The notes under the pieces: generated by a model
Databases searched by the model: none
What the model saw: the letters and a program-made list of their open reading frames with translations, nothing else
Told to the model about the DNA's origin: nothing
Made by a program: the position numbers and the translations under genes
Shown here: positions 1 to 12,290 of the stretch, in pieces
Layout: each line of letters opens with the position of its first letter
Numbering within the stretch: position 1 is the stretch's first letter
Assembly (NCBI GenBank): GCA_003255025.1
Contig: QANY01002785.1
Location: 528,043-592,042 of the forward strand
From: Datisca glomerata
Taxonomy: Eukaryota; Streptophyta; Magnoliopsida; Cucurbitales; Datiscaceae
Length of the DNA: 64,000 nucleotides
Reading direction: 5' to 3'

Positions 1-1800
1 GTCATCTTGCCAATGCCAAAAGAAAACATTTATGCTAACAAATACTTTCGTCTCCTTAGCACTATAAAACAAGAATTCTCTTGTTCTTTTTGCATACCCA
101 ATGAAAACATATATCTTTGATATAGGTTTTAACTTAGCAACATTCTCCCTTAGCACGTGTGCTAGAAATCCCCAAATATGGAGATGATGTAAACTAGGTT
201 TATGACCATTCTGTAACTCTAGTGGAGTCTAGGGTACTACTTTAGAATGTACTAGATTAAGGATTAATGAAGCAGTTTCAAGGCCATATCCCTAAAAAGG
301 AACAAGAGCTGTAAACTAGCTCATCGTTGATCCCACCATATTTTGGGGAGTTATGTTTCTTCTCTCAACTACATCATTTTGTTCGGGAGTCTCCGATGCA
401 CTGAAACGGGAAGAAATCTTATTCTCGATTGAATAGTCCATAAATTTGATAGAGAGATGTTAACCTCCTTGATATGATCAAAGGCATTTAATGTTTTTAT
501 CTAATACATTATTGATCTCTACTCAAAACTCTTTGATTTTTCCAAAGGTTTCAAAGTTTCGATGCATTAAATATATGTATCCCTATCTAGATTAATCATT
601 CGTGAAAGTCATAAAATACTCATAGCTATCTCTAACTTAGATATTCATCAGTCTATATAAGTTAGTACCACTAGCGGCTCTGAAGCTTTGTTTCCTTTTA
701 ACCTTGAAAAGGCATATTGGTCATCTTATCTTCTATATAGGATTCATAGATAGGTAAAGGGCCTATTTTCAAAGAGCTATGAGGTTATCCTTCCTAGTCC
801 TTTTATCAAATTTAGATTAATATGACCCATACTTAAGTGCAACATATAAGTTTCCTTAGTTTAAGATACCTTTATTCTTTTAGGTGTAGTATATGAACTA
901 TTGTCTAGTTTAGTATCATGCAACATGAATTTTTTGGTGTAATAAAATATAAACCATCACCCAATGTGCCAAAACAAATGAAATTCTTATTTTTCTTAGT
1001 AGGTAAAAGGTTTGAAAAAATTAAAATGCTAGCCTTCTAAACCAAGACATGCAGTATAAATCAAGTTTTTGTGAATGTTAGATACATAAGACTATCTATG
1101 AAAGTAATGCTCCTCAAATCATTAAAATAAAGAGAAACACCCCCAATAGAGATAAATGGAACCTGCACATATGTCCCAAAAATAAGATGTAGTTCTCCCT
1201 CACTTAGTCTCTTGGTCTCTTTGAACGCATGCAAAGTATTGCATGTGTGATTAGTGGTTGTAGAATTTACACACCAGGATCCGGTGGAGTCAATGTAAAA
1301 AAACCATGTACTTTTGTTTTTCCTTTGTAGGAAATCCTTAGTTTGCTTTCCAATCAGCAGTATTACCATGGAAACACTTCCTCTTATCCTTGCTCTCTCC
1401 ATTATTCTTGAACTCTCCTTACTCAGAAACCTTCTTCTTTTTTCATCTTCTTGGACATAGACTTAGGGCCAAGTGAAATAGAAGCATACGTCACATTCCA
1501 GAAAAGTGGGACTTTCAACATATTTTCTAACATCTGGAATTGCCTCATCAACTCGACCAAAGTCCTTTCATGCTTGTTCATGACATAATCATCCTTAAAA
1601 TGGTTTAATGAGTCAGACATAGATGCCAATACCCTATCAATCCCGATCCCTACATCGAGTTCAGCACCTATGATCTCCATCTTATTAAGGTAAATGATCA
1701 CTTTCAGCAAATGGTCCCTAACATGAATTTATGGCTTCATCTTAGCGTTCATGAGAGCCTTCATGCTTTCAAGCTTAGTTGGTTGCCTTTAGTTTTCAAA
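1..1800 (-). mobile_element. Ty1/copia gag-protease-integrase fragment, decayed
   Basis: Read on the minus strand this is a copia polyprotein without its C-terminal half. Gag lies at about 1423-1750, with the helical stretch around 'YVMNKHERTLVELMRQFQ'. The protease region (about 1061-1402) keeps a 'DSTGSWCVNSTTTNHTC' block, a damaged form of the copia DSGAT-H-C active-site neighbourhood. Pre-integrase and integrase remnants run to the window edge, ending near a 'FYSAKETKVFVS' motif typical of the integrase C-terminal part. Many stops and frameshifts make it non-functional. It points away from the plus-strand copia fragment at 1940, and the two overlap by the same 'FYS..E.K.FVS' motif. Family assignment rests on recognised motifs; element boundaries are not visible. 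Confidence 0.75.
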
Positions 1801-1939
1801 TATTTCCTAGAGGATTTATAAAAGTATCTGATGTCTGCACCCCTTCTGTCAAAGCCACGGGAAAAGGGAGATATTATATTTGTACCTCGCTGTATCAGAG
1901 AATGTGGTGAGCTTTGTTTTAGTTAGGAAGTAAGTAAAG

Positions 1940-3035
1940 GATTAATGGTCGGTCTATTATGTCCCAAAACTCTTGTTTTATAGTGTTGAGGAGAAGAAAT
2001 GTTTTGTTAGTTCAAATGCTTTCTTCTTGAAAGATGAATATGTTACAAACTTCAAGTGTAGGAGCAACATTATTTTGAAAGAGTTAGCTAATTGTGACAT
2101 TGGCATGCAAGATCAATCAGAGAAAAATAGGGAGGTTACTAAGAGAGAGGTTAACATAGAGTACAAAAATGAAGTATTTCCTACTACTACAAAATCACGT
2201 CGTAGTGGGAGAGAATCACATCCACTTGGGAAATATATATTCTTGGAAGAGACTTTTGGGTATATTTTAGAAGAACATGAGGCAAACCCCTAGAACTACA
2301 ATGAGGTTGAGATCATTAGCAGAAACTGATGGAATGTGAAATGAATTTAATATACTGAAATGGAGTATGAGAGCTTGTACAAGCACCTAAAGGGGAAAAC
2401 TCATTTGGTGCAAGTGGAAGTGAGGCATAAACAAGAAGGTGGAAACCTTCTGAGCTAGGTTTGTCGTGAAAGAGAATACTAAAAAAGAGGGAATCAATTA
2501 TGATGAGACTTTTTCACCTATACCCATGCTTAAGTCTATAAAATATTGGTTTCAATTACAGCTCACCGCTTAGGTACGCAATGTTCTCTACTAGACAAGA
2601 TATTTGTTTCCCAGTAGGCATGGTCAGTAGATATCATTCAACTCCAGGAAGAGAACATTTGATAGCTTTGATGCATGTACTAAGTATCTTAGGAGAACGA
2701 GTGATTATATGTTTGTCTATGATAGTGAGAGAGTCTCATACTAGTTCGGTATAATGATTTCGATTTGTATTCAAAAAAAGACTCTAGAAATTTTATAATG
2801 CGGACTCAATGATGAAAGTTGAATATATAGGTGCTTTGGAAACTACAAAGGAAGTTGTCTGGCTGCAATTGTTCCTGTGAGAGTTAAAGATTGATACGAT
2901 GGACATAATCCTAAATTGCCAATCACAATATATTGTGATAAGACAAGGCAATCATGTAATTCATAGAACCTCAAAACCATCAAGGAGGAAAAGCACATTG
3001 AGCGGAAGTATAATCTCATTAGGAGATTATATATC
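1940..3035 (+). mobile_element. Ty1/copia integrase-C, RT and RNase H fragment, decayed
   Basis: An open stretch at 1973-2293 encodes the integrase C-terminal motif ('FYSVEEKKCFVSSNAFFL') followed by the charged linker before reverse transcriptase. Degenerate RT follows ('NYDETFSPIPMLKSI' in broken frames near 2490-2545). RNase H follows at about 2700-3035, ending in an 'EKHIERKYNLIR' block, the usual C-terminal part of copia RNase H. Several stops are present. It is the complementary half of the polyprotein whose N-terminal half lies on the opposite strand at 1-1800, so the two may be halves of one inverted element or of two related ones. Confidence 0.75.
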
Positions 3036-3399
3036 TAGGAGATATAATTATCTCTATGATCTTTTTCTTAGTAAGTTTTATGTTCCATCTTACCAGTACC
3101 ACAATCACGCTTATCTCTATATTTATATTCTATTTTTTAAAAATATTTTGTGAGTAAAATTTTCTAATTTCAACTTTGACAAGTATATTTTTTAATGCAT
3201 GTATTGTGTACAGAAGCTTAGGGAGGTGATTATAGACACTCTATTCTTCTTCCTACAAATATCGTCTAATTGGTACCGCGTGATTGTTTTAAAAATGGAT
3301 CCAATGTCTTTTAATCTTAAGAATATTGATTATGGTGATGAAGGTGAATTTCATTAAGACAAAAAAAATGAAACCTTAACCATTCCATCAATTACTAGC
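3036..3399. other. Unassigned AT-rich spacer
   Basis: AT-rich sequence between the copia fragment and the left palindrome arm. A short open stretch at 2899-3153 straddles the copia end and has no recognisable features. Weak similarity to the outer flank of the right arm may reach back to about 3360, so the outer edge of the palindrome is uncertain. Confidence 0.4.
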
Positions 3400-4502
3400 T
3401 TTAAACCTCAAAATAAGAGAGGCTAACACCTGAAGTATGAAATCGTAGTTTTCATACGTTCAATCTTGACTGGTCATAGAGAAACTGGGGTCTTTATGGT
3501 TCTTGTAAATGAATGAAGAACAAAAGACTAACAAAACCAAGGAGAAAGGAGTCTCGGTATTCAAAGCGAGAGGATGTCTTTAAGAAAATAACTGAAAACG
3601 GTAAATAAGTTGAGAGCAGAGTTTCAAAGAAACAAATCTTACCAGAGGAAAATTATTGATGTTTTGAAGTTGAATTTCAAGAAATGGGAAGGGAGGAGAG
3701 ATATATGGCTGAAGCAAAGTCCCCAAAATTCACAAAAAATAAGGCTTTTGATTTAAGGAATAAAGGAGAGAGAGACACTTGGTAGAGTGTGGATTTAATA
3801 ACCAGTAGACTTGCTTGGATAGATTAAGAAAATCTCAATGTTCAATTGGAGATTAGTTTCAAAATTTAATGGAGTTTCAACATTTCAAAATAGATGACAT
3901 TTGAATATAAGTTTCAGGATCTGATAATTATCAATTTCTTCGGTTACAAAGATGCCAGGATAAAATCTTTATGCAAAATAATATTCGGTTATCCTATAAA
4001 ATTGAAAATATTTTTTATAAAATCCGATTTGAAATTTGACATGATATTAAACAAACTAAAAAGTTTATCAAATTCAAATAAAATTTTATTAGTATAATTA
4101 TATCGACTTAAAACTTAGAATATGATCGACACGTTCTATACGACCATAACCAAATGGTAAAATATAGCCATATAAAAATCCATACTATAAGCCATTTAGT
4201 CAGAGAAGTCAATAAATGCAATAACTATATAATAAAGTCATTTTAATAATATCTATAATGCTAAACGAAATTGTTTGGTCATACAGGTTCGATTCTAAAA
4301 TCTTGTGGGAGCGATCGAATGATGAGGATGAGTCGTCCACTTCTTTGGCTGTAGACGGCCATACCTTCTAGAAACGCGCTTTTAATGTATTCCAAATGTG
4401 ATATTGAAACAAAAATCAGTATGATATGCAAAGATTAAATGTGAATATCATAAAAAATCAAGGCAAACAATCAAAAGAAAAGAAACTTTTACACAAGGTT
4501 CA
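3400..4502. repeat. Left arm of a ~1.1-kb inverted repeat
   Basis: This arm is the reverse complement of 6677-7835 over most of its length, roughly four bases in five by eye, with small indels. Landmarks: 'atcttgtgggagcgatcga' near 4300 pairs with the segment near 6930. The block with 'aaaaataaggcttttgat' near 3735 pairs with 7480-7500. The innermost 'acacaaggtt' (4492-4501) pairs with 'aaccttgtg' (6678-6686). Right-arm sequence near 6860-6915 has about 50 extra bases that are absent here. The arms could be very long terminal inverted repeats of a DNA transposon (Mutator-like or foldback) or an inverted segmental duplication. No transposase is visible. Confidence 0.8.
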
Positions 4503-6038
4503 TCATGCCAAGTGATTCTGATTCTTTCTTCTCCCCATCTTTATCTTCAACACCGAAGGTTGAGAAAGGAGGTTCTTGCCATTAATTTGGTGAACAAGCT
4601 CTTTCAGACTCACCATCAATGGCGGAAGGTTGAATTGTGGGATGACTCTTGGTCCCAACCTATCTGTGACACTGACCCTCTCCTGTGACCGCTTTCTGTC
4701 ACTTCTTCAGTCTGATCTTTCCCTTCAATCTCTATCATCTCTTATGGCTTGAGGGGGGCTCTCCCATGTATTGTTCTTGCTTTTCTTCTTTGACATCTCT
4801 TCATCCAAAAAGTTGAATTCGTTGGCCTTGCAAAGGCATTCTGATAGGGTCTTGGGTCCTTTTTAATGTAGGTATTTGAACATGTATGTGCCCTCCATCA
4901 GACCATTTCTTAAAGTGGTCACGGGTACAACATCATCGCATCTGATGATTTCAATCTTCTCACAGTTGAACCTATGGATGTATTCCCTCAAGGGCTCAGC
5001 CTTCTTATGGACTACGATAAAGAGGTTGTGTGTCTCCTTAATCATTCTTTTGCTACTCTCAGATTATTCTATGAAGAGTGTCACCAGGTGAGAAAATGAG
5101 TGTATGGGATGGGGTTCTAGGCTCCTGAACCATGTGATGGTGGCTCCTTTCAAGCTTGAAGCGAACTGTAGACATAGCATGCCCTCTAGCTTGTCCTCCG
5201 GAATGAACGCTCCTGACATCACCTGCTTATAGAGTGAAACGTGATCAAAGGTACCATCATTCAAAGTGGTATACCTCTTTGGTGGCGTCATCGATGTGAC
5301 TCCCACAACAAAGGGTGATTGCGTCAGACCCCGTACTACCGTGGCTGAGACTCTGCTCTTCCCTTTGTCCTTCATGTCCAAGCGTGTGATTCTCAAATGA
5401 AAATATTTGATCTACTCAGCAATCTCATCCGCATCCCAATCACATCCATGCCCCTCATCACAATGCCTTGACCTTTACCTTTTGGCTTCATCATGAATCA
5501 TGTTAGTTTGACGGGAATGGTGCGAGTAATGAGAGTCCCCTCTGACTTCATCGTGTGGCTTTCCTCTTTCGTCGGGTATGCGAGGTGCATTCTGGTTATG
5601 ATCCCTTCCTTCTTGAGTCAAGTGATCTGATGCTGGGTTGTTGCTCGACCTCACTTCGCTGGACGTTCGCGTGCAGCTCGGTATCGAGGCATGCGTTCCC
5701 TTCTTCTCCCGATCCTCTCTTCGCTTCTACTTCCCCTCTTGAGTTCGGCAATTTCCTTGGTGAAGTGCTCCACCTTTTCCAACAAGAGATAGACACTCAG
5801 ACCAGTACCACCAAATGGTTGTTGAACCATCAGATTTTCTACTGGAGCTATGTGAATCTGGTTCTGCCCTCATATTGCTTCTATTGGATATTTTGGGAGA
5901 TTTCGAACAGATTTATCTTCGTGGTGGTCTATTTGTCCTGGGTTTGCTCTTGTGTTCACCATCGTGATAGTATATTCGATTTTCTTTTTTACTGAACCTC
6001 AAGGAAGATCTTCGCGTTTCCCAGAGACGGCGCCAAAC
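4503..6038 (-). mobile_element. Ty3/gypsy gag and leader fragment at the palindrome centre
   Basis: Minus-strand gag of a Tat-like gypsy element. The segment at 5064-5396 carries 'LEGMLCLQFASSLKGATITW', the core Retrotrans_gag signature. The next segment (4863-5045, another frame) continues with 'PLREYIHRFNCEKIEI' and ends in a 'LRNGLMEGT' block. Sequence down to 4503 looks like the gag C-terminal linker. The untranslated leader (5400-6020) joins the primer-binding site and LTR at its 5' side. A frameshift near 5055 and the loss of everything downstream of gag make this a dead 5' fragment. No 3' LTR is found on the low-coordinate side; the left palindrome arm begins there instead. Confidence 0.8.
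6020..6038 (-). other. Primer-binding site of the 4503-6674 gypsy fragment
   Basis: On the minus strand the LTR ends in CTACA and is followed at once by 'GTTTGGCGCCGTCTCTGGG'. The TGGCGCCG.C...GGG pattern is the tRNA-type primer-binding site seen in many plant gypsy elements (tRNA-Asp-like). It fixes the LTR edge and the element's orientation. Confidence 0.75.
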
Positions 6039-6674
6039 TGTAGATGCTCAAAATATACCGTCGAATCGAATTGCCATGCATCACTCAATGAACTCACTAA
6101 TTGGCAAAACAACGAAACGGCGAAGGATTATCTCGACACCGATGTTGTGCCCAGCCTAATACACTCTAACGCTCAAGTCAGTAGAATGTCTTTAGTGTGG
6201 TATTATCAAAGATTAAGAGAATGCATACCGTTTTTGTGAGGGGTCACCATCTATTTATAGTGAACTCAGAGAATGTTTCAGAGGATATTCCCCCTAAGTC
6301 AGGTGTTTTCAGTTGTTATCTTATCTCTTTAAACAACTTTGAGTTTATCTTGAGATCGAATCTCTGCTTCATTGGAGAGAATGATCCCTCGGCCATGATG
6401 AGTTGTCGGTCATCCTAGTGACCTCAGACATGATGAGCCATCGGTCATCTTAGTGACCTTGGCCAAAATGAGCCCTCGGTCATCTTAGTCACCTCGGACA
6501 AGATGATCCCTCGGTCATCAATGTGACATTGGGCATTATAAAGTTGGTTTGTGGCCTAAAGCCTTTGGGTTGGGGCTTTATGGGCCTTTCATTATAAGAT
6601 AAGTGTTCGGGTCTTGCCCTAAATCTTCATTTGAAGTGAGCTATAGCCCATGTGTGTTTTTATCTATCCCCACA
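6039..6674 (-). repeat. 5' LTR of the central gypsy fragment
   Basis: Bounded on the minus strand by TGTGGGG...CATCTACA, next to the primer-binding site; about 636 bp. It includes a short internal repeat around 6410-6520, 'tgatgagccatcggtcatc' with variants, in three to four copies spaced about 45 bp. Only one copy of this LTR is seen in the window. The distal edge (6672 or 6674) is uncertain by a couple of bases. Confidence 0.7.
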
Positions 6675-6676
6675 AT

Positions 6677-7835
6677 TAACCTTGTGAAAAACTTTCTTTT
6701 CATTATTTGATTATTTGCGTTGATTTTTGCTTTATGATATCGACACTTAATCTGTGCATAGCAGATTGATTTTTATTTCAATATCACATTTGGAATATAT
6801 TAAAAGTGCTTTTTTGGAAGGTATGGACGTCTACTGCCAAAGAAGGGGACGAGCTGGAAACGTGGGAAGATTTCTGTTGATTCTGCCGGGAGCGAATGAC
6901 CAGTAATCCTCATCATTCGATCACTCCCACAAGATTTTAGAACTGAACTTGTAAGATCAGACAAATTCAGTTATTACTATAGCTATTGTTTAAATGACTT
7001 TATTATATAGTCATTACATTTATTAATTTCTCTGAGTAAATGACTTATAGTATACATTTTTTACACGGCTATATTTTATCATTTGCTTGTGATTGTATAG
7101 AACGTGTCGATCATACTATAAATTTAAAGTAAATATAATTATACACATAAAATTTTATTTCAATTTGATAAATTCTTTCGTTTGTATATAATGTTGAATT
7201 TCTAATAAGGTTTTATATAAGATATTTTCAAGTTTATAGGATAACCGAATATTATTTTGGATAAAGGTTTTATCTGAGCAGTTTTATAACCCACGAAATT
7301 GATGGTTATTATCCTGAAACTTCTATTCAAATATCATATATTTTAAAATGTTCAAACTCCATTAAATTTTGAAACTAATCTATCCAATTGAACAATGAAA
7401 TTTTCGTAATCTATCCAACCAAATCTATTGGTTATTGGACCCACACTCTACCAAGTATCTCTTTTCGTGCTTTATGTCATAAATCAAAAGCCTTATTTTT
7501 TGTGAATTTGGGGTATATCTCTCCTCCCCTCCCAATTTAACTTGAAATTTAACTTCAAAACATCAACAATATTCCTTCTTGCAAGATTTGTTTCTTTGAA
7601 ACTCTTCTCTCTACTGATTCGCCATTTTCGATTATTTTCTTATAGACATCTTCTCAGTTTCAATACCGAGACTTTTTTCTCCTTGGTTTTCTTAAGAGTC
7701 TTTCGTTCTCCATCCATTGACAAGAATCATAAAGACCCAAGTTTCTTTGTGACTAAACAAATTTGAGGTATGAAAACTATTTTTTTGTATGATCTGAAAA
7801 TTTTTAAACGTTTTTCTTTTGGGGTTTTTTACTAC
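6677..7835. repeat. Right arm of the ~1.1-kb inverted repeat
   Basis: Partner of 3400-4502. Reading outward on the plus strand it resembles the 5' end of a plant gene. A pyrimidine-rich stretch ('ctctcctcccctcccaatt', about 7520) is followed by about 240 bp without a clear long ORF and then 'atttgaggtatga' (7760), which has the shape of an exon/intron donor, followed by T-rich intron-like sequence. The left arm has the same arrangement pointing the other way ('cctgaagtatga' in antisense context is more degraded). No conserved protein is encoded: the 74-codon open stretch at 7542-7766 is serine-, leucine- and phenylalanine-rich and unlike any family I know. Confidence 0.75.
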
Positions 7836-8233
7836 TTTTCTTCGGTAACATTGATTCAAAACTGTGCCCTACATTCAATAAAAATAAATGTTTGATTTGG
7901 AAGTTCTCTCGAGAACTTCAATTCTATTGTTTTATATCCCTAAAATTCTATTGTGTTTTACCAAATTCATGTTCTAAGTTCCATAGAAAAACCATCCTAT
8001 TTGTTTTAAAAACGCGAACTTGATATTCGAGGAAACTAATTTTTTCCTTATAGCATTCGAAAAGTTTAATTTTTCCTTAACAAATGAATAGACTCTTTTG
8101 AATCTGAAAATTTAGGAAGTAATTTTAAGATATGAAAGTTAAATCCATAAAAAATTAATAGGATTTTGTTGTGTTTTGGCTTGTCCAATAACTCCTCAAA
8201 ATAAGTAGTTTTCAATAAGTTTTGAAAATAAAC
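7836..8233. other. Unassigned AT-rich spacer
   Basis: About 400 bp of AT-rich sequence between the palindrome and the LTR at 8234. It is intron-like in composition, with no ORF or repeat that I can identify. Confidence 0.4.
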
Positions 8234-10190
8234 TGTTGGAGTTTCTATAAATCCTAGGGTTTTATTCTAGGTATTTTAATCTGAAATTTTTTATGGTTAT
8301 TCTCAACATAACATCATTTGTACTCTAAGTAATTTAGAGAAATATGATATTTGAATTATGACCATAAAATAAAGTGTAATAACTATTTATGAGTATTTAC
8401 TTATGACATTTTTGTATTACTAAATGAATAATTGAAAGTTTTCTTTAATTAAAATGTGTTTATAATTTACTTAAGTCCTAGAGCTGTTGTCAACGAAAGA
8501 AGAGTAAAGACTGAGCAGTCTTCTAGACAAACTACTCTGAGATAGTTCAAAATGTTATTCGTAGTCTTAGAATCAACTGGACAATCGAATCCAATTACCA
8601 CTGTTAGGTTGAACCAAAGAATGCGGGTCTCAGGGCATAGGCGTGGAGACTCTAATAATTAACCTAGACATATTATGCAACATGTTGAATAGACCAGTAT
8701 CAAATTAGTTTAGAGCAAAACCGTTTATTTAGATCTGAATCTAATTGTTACACCTTAAGGGTATTTTCGTGACTACCTTAATCCAGATGTGAATACGAAA
8801 CTTGACCTAGTTACCTGTGATCTTTGATACACCAAAGGAATGACTTCGAATTGTTAGACAATACCTGAGTTGTTGGGATTGTGATTCAACTATGTTGGAG
8901 TTGTGTGATTCACAGATATGAAATTCGTGATAAGATTGCAATAGCAACAATATGAATTATGCTTTATTGATGGGTGTATGAATAAATCGGGCCTGGTACT
9001 CGATGACATGAGTCATTGAATAAAATATTTTGAACTATACGAGACACTTCACTGATATGTCTTTCTCATTCACAGTCAATAAAAAGAGTTACGCTAATAA
9101 TAACTAGAGGCGTAAAATGGTAGCTTTACATCTTGCTCTTGTTACTGATATTCAAGAAGGATAACATCATAAAATATCTTGTGGAGCGTGAAATATAAAT
9201 ATTTATTTACACCAAGGGAAAATGTAGCGTTCATAAATCTAGAGTTGATTTGGCATTAGACGTATAGTGGAGTCGTACGATGTCAGGATTAAATAGGTCA
9301 GAAATTTATGGAGATAAATTAGCTAGGTATTTGAATCTCATAGCTTTATTCATGTGGGTTTATTCGGTCTCTTAAGGATAAGAATGAGAAACAACATCAA
9401 TTGGTCCAAAAATGTGTTTTGGACCTAGGTATACTTCCTGAACCCATATGTGAATGGTGTCTTCACTAAATTAGTGAAGACCAAAATTAATGTTCAAATT
9501 AAATAATTTGTTTTTTCTAATTATTGAATAATTATTAAATAATTGAACTTAATTAATTAATTGATTAGGATCAATTTAATTCATCAATTTAGATTAATAA
9601 ATTTAGACACAGTCTTAGCTCTATGGGAGATTTAAAAATCACAGATTGTAGTGCAAGGGAGGTAAATTTCAGTTTTATCATATAGGGGTATATGGTAAAT
9701 TCTATAACTAATATACAAGGGTTGCAAATCTAAGCTAAGCTATGCTATGTGTTAGACATAGCAGAAAATAGTTTCTCTCACTCCTCCCTACAGTTGCCGC
9801 CGAAAACCAAGAGGAAGAAGAGAAAAAATTATTTTTCTACCTCAGTTGCTTAGAGAGCCCATACTCTATTCCCACCTAATATCCTTGAGATATACTTCTG
9901 AATCCTACGACTAGTTGTTGGTGTGAAGATCAATTGAAGTTTCACGATTCTCAAGAACGAAGAACGCGAGACAATTAATTGGATCCTACCAATTCAGAAA
10001 TTTTCCATTATAAGAAAAAGTATATAATTGTTTCTATCTCCTCTCAATACATTTATTTTAATATGTATGATTGTCAAATAATTTTTTATTTAATTTGATT
10101 CAATATTTATTTATGATATTTTTTTATATTCCGCCCACAAACCGTTCGTGGTTCATCAAATTTCTTCAATTTTTAAAACTCGATCCAACA
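8234..10190 (+). repeat. 5' LTR of gutted LTR retrotransposon C
   Basis: It starts TGTTGGA and ends TCCAACA, a perfect 7-bp terminal inverted repeat, and is followed directly by a degenerate tRNA-Met-type primer-binding site. Length is 1957 bp, long but within the range of plant copia elements of the SIRE/Maximus type. The last ~150 bp (10030-10190) recur at 11160-11316. There is no coding potential. Confidence 0.75.
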
Positions 10191-10204
10191 ATTGATATCA
10201 GTGC
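10191..10204 (+). other. Primer-binding site of element C, degenerate
   Basis: 'attgatatcagtgcc' directly follows the LTR. It differs by two or three bases from the consensus plant copia site TGGTATCAGAGC that pairs with initiator tRNA-Met. Confidence 0.65.
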
Positions 10205-11159
10205 CTAATGTTCTTGATTATGCATAATATGTAATGAAACGTTTGAATGGATGGATATTGTGATATTTGCATATATTTTTGTATGGTAGATTTGAAGTAT
10301 GTTTGAATGTGTTTTATGAATGGATCATGGTCGATTGGCTTTAGTTGTTTATTTTCAATTAAATGATGTATGCCAAAATTGAGGCATAGGATTTTATGTG
10401 ATTTAATTTTGCAAGCATTGTATCGTTAAATTACATGTAATTTCATCGTCGCTCACTTCCCGATCTAAAACCACCACATGCCATCGTGCAAGCCGTCATC
10501 CACTGTTCGCTGTGCGCAGCCACTACACACCACTCGTCATCGCATGACTCTGCCTGCTTGCCGTCGCAACCCGCTATCGTAGGTTCTCGAATCGTAGGTT
10601 TCCTAATTAGAGATTAGGAAACCTTGGTGTTTAAGAAACCTTAGGGTTTTGAAAATCCTAGCGTGCATTAGCTAATGTTGGACCTTAGACTAACGTGGAC
10701 CCACCAAGCCTATTGAGGTGTTGGACTGAGCAAGGGTTGCTCAACCCAAATGATTCGCAGTGAATTAGGATTTGATTACAAGCCCAATTCAGTCCCTAAA
10801 AATTAAATTTATTTAATTCGGTAATTTTTCAACACATTAATTAGAATTTATTTTATAAATTATTTTTAAAATAAGTCAATTGATTAATTTACTTGATAAT
10901 TTATTTATCAAAGTAAAAATTGTTGGAAATTAATTTTAATTTTAAATTTAAATTTTGAAAATTGGACTGGACTTTAGTAAATATTTACAAAGATGTGAGA
11001 TTTTCTGAAGGAGAATTAGATAATTATAGACATCATGAAAACTAGTATTTAAATTATTATAATTTATTTATTATTCTTTTTATGGGTTGTAATTAAAATG
11101 AACCATAGAGAGGTTAATTTTTAATGGAAGATTTATTATTAATCTTGTATCACCTTATA
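10205..11159 (+). mobile_element. Leader of element C with internal deletion
   Basis: Untranslated leader that passes straight into 3' LTR sequence, so gag-pol has been deleted. A GC-richer island at about 10440-10640 ('cgtgcaagccgtcatcc', 'ctgcctgcttgccgtcgc') stands out from the AT-rich surroundings, at the same relative place as islands in elements D and E. The sequence from 10800 to 11159 is very AT-rich and shows nothing else. Confidence 0.55.
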
Positions 11160-11316
11160 TTGTTTCTATCTCTTTTTTATATGTTTATCTGAATATATGA
11201 TCGTTGAATGGTTTTGTAATTAATTTGATTAAATATTTAGTTTAAAAAAATTATATTCCGTTCAAGTTCTGTTCGTTGTTCATCAATTTTCTTCAATTTT
11301 TAAAACTCGACTAACA
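11160..11316 (+). repeat. 3' LTR fragment of element C
   Basis: This matches the last ~150 bp of the 8234-10190 LTR, including 'ttcttcaatttttaaaact' and the terminal 'cgactaaca'. The flanks of the element (before 8234 and after 11316) do not show a matching 5-bp target duplication, consistent with rearrangement rather than a simple solo deletion. Confidence 0.7.
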
Positions 11317-12290
11317 TATGAGACCATCATATTTCTAAAAAAAAGTCTAAAATTAGTGTTTAAGATCAGTGAAAACAGACTAGATGATATTCAAGTTTTA
11401 GGTTATTTAGACAACCACATCAGGTAATTTTAGTTTCAAAGTTCTAGTGTAGCATTTTCCCGCTGTCCATGTAGACGCTTAAAATTTTCAGAATTTTTAA
11501 TGAGTTTTAGATATTGAAACATTCTTTTAAATTTTACATTTTTGGTCACAAAATAGTCCTACGTATCTGTCAATATTTCAATGTTTTGACATTTTAAACA
11601 ATATCAGAATGCTAGAAAATTTACACAAGTAACCCTGAAATATTTAGGTTCCACCTCTTAGAGGGGTGGAGTGGTACTCATGACGAATGTAACTTGTACG
11701 TTCATCACAAACTAACAATTTCCGCTCTAGTTAGACATGTAAGAGGTTTTTTAATTAGTTGTTCCACCTTCTCGGAGGTGTTCATACATGACAAGCTAAC
11801 AATTACTAATGGGTAATCTCTATTTTATTTTGAGTGTGGTGGCAAACTCAATGCAAGTTAGCCATATGATGCGCGTTTGATACGGATGAGGTTTAGTATA
11901 TCTCACACATGACAAGATTCAATAAGATTTTTCTGAGAAATTTGGAGTTCAATTATTTTTCTTTTTTTTTTGTCATTTTCACTTTTAATTGTTTCTTGGT
12001 TACTAAAAGTTTTAGTTTTGAATCCAGGTTGAGCAAATACTTTTAAATTATTTGAATTGAATAAAGCTATGTTTTCATTTTATTTTTACCTTTAGTTCTA
12101 AAAAAATTGATTTGGTTTCCGCGAGCTTTTTCCAGAAAATATTAAAATAATCTCAATAAGTTTTTGTGCTATGAAAGAGACTTCTCTATCAATAAACACC
12201 AAAAACCCCGTATTCACCTTAACCCTTCCGCCTTTATTTCCACGAATTTCATAAATTTCCTCAACTTATTACACTCTGCATCAGTTATTA
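11317..12290. other. Unassigned spacer with a short diverged duplication
   Basis: AT-rich. A ~120-bp unit seems to be present twice (about 11645-11720 and 11760-11805), each with 'gttccacct', a 'gagg.gt' block and 'acaagctaacaatt'-like ends. Otherwise there is no recognisable gene or element. Confidence 0.35.

Noticed and set aside
8234..11316. 5-bp target duplication around element C
   Set aside because: Flanks 'ataaac' and 'tatgag' do not match; the element has been rearranged.
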